NCBI GenBank assembly: GCA_036874045.1
Contig: JAZBRI010000011.1
Coordinates: 4,526,001-4,590,000, forward strand
Reading direction: 5' to 3'
DNA: 64,000 bases
Source: Cymodocea nodosa
Taxonomy: Eukaryota > Streptophyta > Magnoliopsida > Alismatales > Cymodoceaceae
How positions within the stretch are numbered: position 1 is the stretch's first letter; each line of letters starts with the position of its first letter. Made by a program: the position numbers and the translations under genes. This document shows positions 57,626-64,000 of the stretch, piece by piece. Under the pieces are notes generated by a model, which was not told the origin of the DNA, searched no databases, and saw only the letters and a list, made by a program, of their open reading frames with translations.

Positions 57626-59745
57626 AAAAATTATTTGATCTAAGTTGTACGTAGATAAATTATTTTGTTGATAGGGTTTTGGATTAGGTTTGAATAGACA
57701 AAAGTTGGCTATAAGAATCAAGAATCGTGAAGGTTAATTTGCGATGGTGATACCATTGGTGACATGGATGGATATAGACACATTGCTTAGGGAGACCGAA
57801 GCATATATATGTATGTGTTTGACTAGGACTACACAGTGGCTAGCTAGTTAGACAAGCAACTTACTCTTGGAAAAATAGCATACAGAAGCAAGTAGATGGA
57901 AGGTTTCCTTTGTTGCCAGTCGTAGAATACTTGTTTTGACCAAACTCCCTAGCCTTTTGATTTGAATCAATAAATTAATCTATAATTCTGCTTGCCTGTC
58001 TCTCATGAGAAGCTTCTTTTGTTGATGTGTTTCTCTCTCTCTCCTTCTCTCCCTCTCTCTACATATATATATTATAGATCAGGACCCAAGTGTATGAATG
58101 CTTGATTGCATTGTGCACGCATGTGTGTATGCATGGTCTTCTTGACTTGGTCCCTCTTCTATCACCATTATTCTCAATGGAACAAGCAACAAGATTTTGT
58201 CCATTTTCAATGGTTGTGTTACATTGGTAATAATTCACTCAATTTTCCTTGTCATTTGTAATTGAAGTCTAGTGCATGCGAAGATTGACCATAGAGGCTT
58301 TAACCAAAATCCCCATTCTCCTTTTCTTGTCCAATCCACCACTGGAGTGGATGTACATGTCGACTTAAGGTTGGCTTTGATCCAAACCATGCATCAACAA
58401 TGATGGTTAGAATCATCGACGTTTCAATTCATTCAGAACTAAGCAGAAATTATTGATCTGGACTATGTAACTGTTAGACGTCCATATGAATATGTCGAAA
58501 ATGTAACTTGAATTTAAAATCATAATCTTTTCACTATTAATACATCTCTTTGCTTCATGTGTGGTTTGTTTCCATAATGATAATGTTTTTATTTAGGCAT
58601 AGTGAAGTGCTATGTTGAAGATTAATTATAATATCCAATTGATGGTGTTATGTGTTTATATAATATTAATTCTTCATTGTAAAAGCATAAAAAGGATGAA
58701 TCCAAACCCTAACCCTGACCTCCTCTTGTAGATTTCCAACATTTCATGCATGAGACAGGACAAAAGGAAGACAAGATGGAAAGTGATTAAGGAAGGTATG
58801 GATCAATGCGAGGAACCAATCACTTAATTAAAGTAATGGAAGGGTCCTTGCTTCCACCATGGGATGAATGGTAGTAGGAGTGGCAGCTAGTGTAGGAGCG
58901 ACGATGATAGCGAGAGTAAAGCTCTTCTTCTTCCCTTTTCAAAAAGAAGAGATGAGGCGAAAGTGATTTATGTGATCAAAAGTAGGAGTTGCTAAGCCGA
59001 ATCTTATCGTCATGGTCATCGTTAAATAATTGATAACAACTTATGCAACACAGCATGTATGGGCTTACTTTTCATGCCAGACCATATATATATTCTAGAA
59101 CGAAAAGTGTCTCTCGTTGGTTCTAGCTTGTTTGCAAATTTCTCTCATGCAAATTACAATTGTGACGTACATAAATAAATCCCAGAGATTGAAATCTCAT
59201 CTTGGGTGCCAGATTCCTATGATTACACTATACTTTATTTGCTCTCTGGTCCTTTCTTTTGGGTGATCTGGATAGAATTCCTCCTTCCATGTTATGTGGT
59301 TTATTATTACAAATCATATTTTATCTTAAAATTCATATTTTATCATTATAAATCATCAAAATCATTTTATCATTATAAACAAACTTATGAAAGTACAAAT
59401 AGAAAAGTTGAAAAAGCAACTACATTTAGATTAATTCAATAGAAAAAAGAAATAACTAATAACATGTATAACCAATTGATGCTATCTATATAGGAAGAAC
59501 GTAATGTATGATGTATTATCATAAAGATGTAAATATTATTAACTTATGAATTTTTTCATAAACTTGTAAAAAGTATAAACATTTTTATTTCTTTCAATTC
59601 ATATTCTATTACTTTCTATCATTTTTTTGATTGTGTACAAATACTTATATTTTTTACTAACTTTCCATTACTTTCTGTAACTTTTTTTTCCATTACTTTC
59701 TATAACTTTCTGAAACTTTCTTTTTATTACTTTCTATTACTTTTT
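57626..59745 (+). other. SPPL-like gene intron 2, non-copia segment
   Basis: No gene is seen. It includes a TC microsatellite (58031-58060) followed by a TA run (58064-58073). Repetitive CTATTACTTTC / CCATTACTTTC runs (59600-59740) end where the copia fragment M begins. It may be original intron sequence or a separate insertion into a J/M copia element. Confidence 0.5.
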
Positions 59746-61149
59746 AGATGCACAAACAAGTCTTAAGCAACCTATGAGGTACATAGTCGTAGACCAACAT
59801 GTATGCTCTTAATGATGATTCACAGTCTAAACCAATATTCTTCCTCATCGACAGATCCTGAAATTTATAATGAAAGAGAAAGAATGTTACAAAGCAAGAT
59901 AATTGAATTGTAATAGTATTTATAAATAAAAGGTTAAATGAGAAGTTAGGTACATAAAGAATGTTGTTTAACTTCATTTAAGAGACTTGAATGTCTCTTT
60001 GATCAGACATAGAATATGAATGACCATCAACAATAGTGATAGATGATTTGTCAGGTAAGAAAGATAAGTTATTAAATAGGGTAGATGTATCTGTCATGTG
60101 AGAAGATGCCCTAGAGTCTATAATCTAGAGTTCATCTCGAGAGGCAAGCAAGATAGTACTAGGATTAGTACTTGTACTAGAGGAAGAGATGAGTGCTCAT
60201 GGTCATAGGATTTGATCCCAATGATGGAAGAAGACAATCATAATTTGCTTGTGAGTTGGTGATAGTAAGACTAGAAGAAGGTGTGCTAACAATACTGTTA
60301 GTCTTGGTGCTACTATGAGCTACTTAGGGTTGTAGATGTGAAAATTTGTTCCAACACTTCTTTGATCTATGCCTTAGCTTCTCACACTACTGACACTTAG
60401 TGTATTGTCGATCTTTACGTCTAATTTTTCCTTAATCATAACGATGACTAGTAGAGCTTACTAAAGTTGGTTGCTTGCCACTAGACAAAGTAAACATGGA
60501 AACAGATTGTGTAGATATACGCATAGCTTTAGCAAATGTCTTGTTAAAATGAGGTATATGATTTGCTCCAAGAACTTGTCCACGAATCTGAGAAGAGATA
60601 TTTAGATTAAGGCTGGCAAGGTAAATTGCAATAACTAGTTCTTCTCGATACCATTGAAAGGTAACAATGTTTGCAATGTAGGGTTAATATATATTTAGCT
60701 CATTTATCAATCCTTGTAGAGTGGTGTAATGTTCTTGGCAGGTTTTATCTTCCTGTTTAAGCTGAAATAGCTATTTGTACACCTGGAATGTCTTGGATAT
60801 GTTTTTCTTATAACCATAAATTCATCTCAAGTTGTATTAGATCTTCTTAGTTGGTTGCATCAGTGATATCCTGTGAGTAACAATAGGCTCTATATTGATC
60901 AACATCTAATTGATTATAGAGCATCATCAATGAGCCAATCCTCATAGGTGGAATTATTAACATTTGGTGGAGGTTTTGTCAAATGATGTAACTGATGGTG
61001 AGTAATAATTATTATTTGAAAACTTTGAGCTCAAAGTATGTAATTAGAGCCATTGAGTTTTTCCATAACTTTCAAGAAGATCTAAATGAGAAGATCATGT
61101 CGAGGCTGATGAGTAATGTTGCTGGAGATAGTGGAGTTGCTGGAAAATT
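59746..61149 (-). pseudogene. gag: Copia fragment M: gag and pre-integrase region
   Basis: The minus-strand start M-E-K-L-N-G-S-N-Y lies near 61060, about 90 bases inside the LTR. A gag region follows with F-Q-V-Y-K-x-L-F-Q-L-K-Q-E-D-K near 60775 and H-Y-T-T-L (60730). A degenerate knuckle is near 60420-60370 and a protease/pre-integrase piece near 60120-59750 (L-N-N-I-L-Y-V-P-N-F-S-F-N-L-L). Integrase is absent at the left edge. It may be the 5' half of the element whose other parts are J2 and J1. Confidence 0.66.
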
Positions 61150-61243
61150 ACTACCTAGGAAATACTCAATTGGATATATATATACCCCATTAGAACTTAA
61201 ATGGATATCCATTTAGACACTAAATGGATCCTATGACATAACA
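61150..61243 (-). repeat. Short 5' LTR remnant of copia M
   Basis: On the minus strand it starts TGTTATGTCATAGG and contains GGATATCCATTTAAG and GGGGTATATATATATCC. Similar words occur in the J1 LTR at 49840-49941, which supports one family. The inner boundary is uncertain and no clear primer site is seen. Confidence 0.55.
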
Positions 61244-62406
61244 ACTTAATACAAGCTTATAGTAACATATTAGTAACATATTTATTTGGTGTAACTTAAA
61301 TAGTTTGGTATGTTTTGGTCTTCATGAATTTGTCATTTATTTTTGTTCTATGCTTTTTGTTGTTATTTGTGAATTTTTTAATTATATTTATGTAATATTA
61401 AGTTATTAATTATTATTTATGACATAATGTTGACAACATTGGTTCAAACAGTTCAGGACTGGTTGAACCCATGAACCGACTGCCCATTTACTCCACCAGG
61501 TTGATGCTCTGGTTCTGAAAACATTGCACGTAAAGAAATACAAGTCTCCTCCATTCTGTAAAATGAAAACAGGGCATGTCTTTTTGTCTATTTCATAGTT
61601 GTTTCTTCTTCCCTTTTCCCTTTTTTGCTTCTTTTTAACCACAGTGGACAAGTGACGTTTCAATAAAATGGAAAACATGAAAGTAAAAAATGCAGAAGAA
61701 AAAATAAAAGGGGGAAAAAAACAGATCTGATGTTTGAGAGAAATAATGTTGTCTGCTGCTACTGCCCATAAGGTTGCCAATGAATTGGTTGAACCCACTA
61801 ACTTGTTTTACTCGGTTGGTTATTTTAAATTTTATATCAATATTTCAACTAGGTTCAATCCCATTTGATCCAAAGTGTTAATAGGATAGGTGATGAGTTG
61901 AGCTTTTTACCTAACCCACTAATTTGTTAACTCATTAGGAACTAGTAATTACAAATTTACTATTGTTTAATTTTTATATGCCTTATGAATGTTAGAAAGA
62001 TGAAGATAAAACTTTGATATATAAAAGTGATGAGTCTTACTTGTTTTAGTAGTTAACTAAAAATTAAAGACTCTTATTACATAATGATTATTGTTGATGT
62101 TTGTAGCAAGGTTCCTTCCTTAGAGTTACATATTATAGAGGAGCTAGTAAAGGAAACAAATAAAGGAGGGCTATGTTCAAGATTCTGCAAACCAATATGA
62201 ACTAAAACACTATCCTAACATAAACCACTCTATTAGATAAAAGCCTAAAAATTTATTAACTCCTTTTAAACCTAAATAGGTACTGAAATTCATATTTTCT
62301 TCTTCTTTCACTCACCTGTCAGTTTTTCCTATCTGAGTTGAGAATTTTGCAACTTGGCAGACATAACCTTTTCTTTTGTTAGCTTTTTAACAATTCCTTC
62401 TAACAG
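61244..62406 (+). other. SPPL-like gene intron 2, 3' segment
   Basis: AT-rich with no gene. TGGTTGAACCCA occurs at about 61468 and again near 61787 as direct repeats around a purine-rich stretch, suggesting a small non-autonomous element that I cannot classify. The intron ends with a T-rich tract and the acceptor TAACAG at 62401-62406. Confidence 0.5.
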
Positions 62407-62518
62407 ATATCAAACTCAATTGCCTTGTCTCATCGAGGGAACTGCACCTTTAAGACTAAAGCAGATTTTGCACAATTTGGAGATGCCAAAGGTTTACTAG
62501 TGATAAATGGAAATGAAG
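62407..62518 (+). CDS. SPPL-like gene exon 3 (PA domain core)
   Basis: Thirty-seven codons plus one base, phase 0 in and 1 out. It encodes S-N-S-I-A-L-S-H-R-G-N-C-T-F, the conserved R-G-x-C-x-F strand of PA domains, then K-A-D-F-A-Q-F-G-D-A-K-G-L-L-V-I-N. The usual Ala/Gly-rich helix is less canonical here (A-Q-F-G-D-A). Acceptor CAG at 62404-62406 and donor GAAG/GTACGG. It sits about 13.9 kb from exon 2. Confidence 0.86.
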
Positions 62519-62624
62519 GTACGGAAATTTTAACTGTTGTGATGTGCTAGGAGTTAGTCATATTCACCAATGTTGATTTCACTCTCATGTGTGTTTTTAT
62601 AACATAATTTGTATATGATCACAG
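62519..62624 (+). other. SPPL-like gene intron 3
   Basis: A 106-base intron, GTACGG to ATCACAG, with a T-rich 3' end. This is the usual size for a compact plant intron and contrasts with intron 2. Confidence 0.8.
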
Positions 62625-62744
62625 AACTTACAAACATGGTATGCACTGAAAGTGACAGTTCCATTGATATCAAAATACCCGCCATTATCATTCCAAATTC
62701 AGCAGGAAAGAGAATTGAGAAATCTTTGAGATCTCAAGAAATGG
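62625..62744 (+). CDS. SPPL-like gene exon 4 (end of PA domain)
   Basis: Phase 1 in and 1 out. It encodes E-L-T-N-M-V-C-T, then I-D-I-K-I-P-A-I-I-I-P-N-S-A-G-K-R-I-E-K, matching the PA-domain segment of SPPLs (M-V-C ... I-P-A-V-x-x-P ... G). Its Cys probably pairs with the one in exon 3. The donor is ATGG/GTATGT. The next exon, expected to finish the lumenal part and begin the membrane spans, is not visible before 64000. Confidence 0.84.
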
Positions 62745-64000
62745 GTATGTTGCCATCCTAATTTCTATGATTTTGTTTTGCACCATAAATCATATATGTA
62801 TTTCATAGCTTTTGGGCGTTTTTTTGAGATAATACATGGGAATACTCAGTTGTTTATACATCATCTCATGCAGATATGAAATTATAATTTCTGTTCTCTA
62901 AATTTTATTGATGTCCAGCATTGCCTTGACTATGTATTATATCCACAAGATACCTTTTCATGGACAAAGCATATGAATATTGAAACAAATTAACAATATT
63001 TAAATATATAAAACATTTTTAATGAGTTTGAAGCTTATGAATCATGAATACAAATCTTTGCTAATTGCCATCTAGCTTATTAAATGGGTTGAAAATCCAA
63101 ACCTGAATACAACCTATCTAGTTCATTTAACATTTTTAATGAATTAAATCAGTTAAACAGGTTAATGGAAGACATTTAACTCTTTTAGCCTGTCTAATCA
63201 ATCTTTTATTAGCCTTTTCAAAATTAAACAATTTTGTAAAATTTGAACACAAATGTAAACAACTAATAGTCTTCAACTACAAATCCATAATTTATTTGAG
63301 ATTAGGTCTAAATACACGAACTAGACATGATAGTGACATCTTGGTGCATGGCCCTATCTTCGTAGTGGCTTCTTTGTTGCTGTGGCAAGCCTTCATGTCT
63401 TGAGGGATAGGTTGTTTGACCTCCTTGACTTGGTGACTACTCAACGATAGTGTCTTGGTGCATTGACCTAACATTGTTATGGCTTCTTCACCGATGTGTG
63501 GCAAGCCTCTACGTCTTGGGGGATAGGTTGTCTAACTTACTCAATGGTGGACACCCTAGCAGTTGGTTCTTGGGCTCGGAACTCCTTATTGAGGATGATG
63601 CCCAATAGGACGACTTCCCTCTTCTTGGAGAGGACTCTTCCCTCTCACCCATCTAGTTCTAGAATAGGTTGTAAGGACAAATTTTTCTAATGTAGAATAG
63701 AGCTTAGAACTCACCGGTAGATGGGTTGACTTGCTACAACCTTACTTGAACAAGATTTGTTCTATAAGATTGTACAACCTGCTCTTTGAGTATGAAGGAT
63801 GCAAGTCATAAAGTTTGGTTGATGCAACAAACCTCTTGACTAGAGCATGATTGTTGTAGTTGTGGTCTTGATTCCATTGGATTTGTTTTCTAGCCATTAA
63901 GGATTGTGTTCTTAGGCTATGATGATCATGCACTTGAGATGATGGTTTTAAGTTTGGCTAATAGATTATTAATCTATATGGAATGACTTGCCTCTTGTTT
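62745..64000 (+). other. SPPL-like gene intron 4, open at window end
   Basis: No further exon is recognised. The region from about 63290 to 63960 has a different, more balanced composition. Its two imperfect repeats share GTGTCTTGGTGCAT-like words and CTTGGGGGATAGGTTG / CTTGAGGGATAGGTTG (63399 and 63514). It may be an unclassified repeat element. Minus-strand ORFs there show no family I know. Confidence 0.45.

Larger units (their letters stand above)
47111..64000 (+). other. Signal-peptide-peptidase-like (SPPL) gene, 5' part
   Basis: Four exons with consistent GT-AG junctions and phases (0, 0, 1, 1) give a signal peptide followed by a lumenal protease-associated (PA) domain. Plant SPPL proteins have this order before nine membrane spans with the catalytic YD and GLGD motifs, which must lie right of the window. 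They are intramembrane aspartyl proteases of endosomal or vacuolar membranes. Intron 2 (48517-62406) is about 13.9 kb because of copia insertions. A vacuolar sorting receptor also has a PA domain, but the N-terminal order and the C-C pair in exon 2 fit SPPL better. Confidence 0.78.

Noticed and set aside
61430-61800. Possible terminal inverted repeats of a DNA transposon in intron 2
   Set aside because: The repeated TGGTTGAACCCA words are in direct, not inverted, orientation and no target duplication was found.
48358-62744. Vacuolar sorting receptor as an alternative identity for the PA-domain gene
   Set aside because: The N-terminal strand (V-W-V-N-G), the Cys-Cys pair before the R-G-x-C-x-F strand and the I-P-A-I-I-I-P segment fit SPP-like proteases better; the missing downstream exons prevent proof.

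Overview
The window is plant nuclear DNA, AT-rich and dominated by LTR retrotransposons. It carries Ty1/copia elements of the Sirevirus (Maximus/SIRE-like) type, Ty3/gypsy pieces of an Athila-like type, a PIF/Harbinger transposase remnant, and one genuine intron-containing plant gene. I see no rRNA, tRNA, CRISPR array or bacterial-type operon. Long introns, tRNA-iMet-type primer sites and multiple polypurine tracts point to an angiosperm; I cannot name the species.

Positions 1 to about 45,200 are one nested retrotransposon cluster. The deepest visible layer is a gypsy LTR (copy 3, 41,813-43,507). Next to it, head to head, lies the 5' LTR of a minus-strand Athila-like gypsy element E (9,822-10,019 continued at 40,134-41,812; gag-protease remnant 7,830-9,690). 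E is broken twice: by a minus-strand Sirevirus A (1-7,829, left end outside the window) and by a plus-strand Sirevirus B (10,020-40,128, 5-bp target duplication GGAGT). B is itself broken by a second Sirevirus C (12,902-26,592) exactly at its gag-to-protease boundary, and its 3' LTR holds a gypsy LTR (34,111-38,655) that contains another gypsy solo LTR F (34,314-36,476, duplication AAGTG). C is broken by an inverted solo LTR of its own family (18,602-19,794, duplication AGTAC). A further C-family solo LTR (43,640-44,840, duplication TTATG) sits beside the Harbinger remnant.

B and C each carry, downstream of pol, a long extra ORF (ORF3: 31,266-33,530 and 22,498-25,107) with matching architecture: an Arg/Gly-rich start, a conserved central-to-C-terminal domain, a Gln-rich stretch and a terminal helix. 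Each ORF3 lies between polypurine tracts and is preceded by an LTR-like block with a TATA box and a telo-box. The blocks of repeated TAACT/AGTTA motifs and CACGTG boxes in these LTRs are shared between copia and gypsy elements as if exchanged in cassettes. I consider the ORF3-plus-LTR-like-promoter arrangement and the cassette sharing the most interesting content here. All retroelement genes are decayed by stops and frameshifts.

From 47,111 to the right edge lies the 5' part of a plus-strand gene that looks like a signal-peptide-peptidase-like (SPPL) intramembrane protease: a signal peptide (exon 1) and a lumenal protease-associated domain (exons 2-4). Its catalytic membrane part must lie beyond the window. 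Intron 2 is about 13.9 kb long and is filled with several nested copia fragments, all antisense to the gene.
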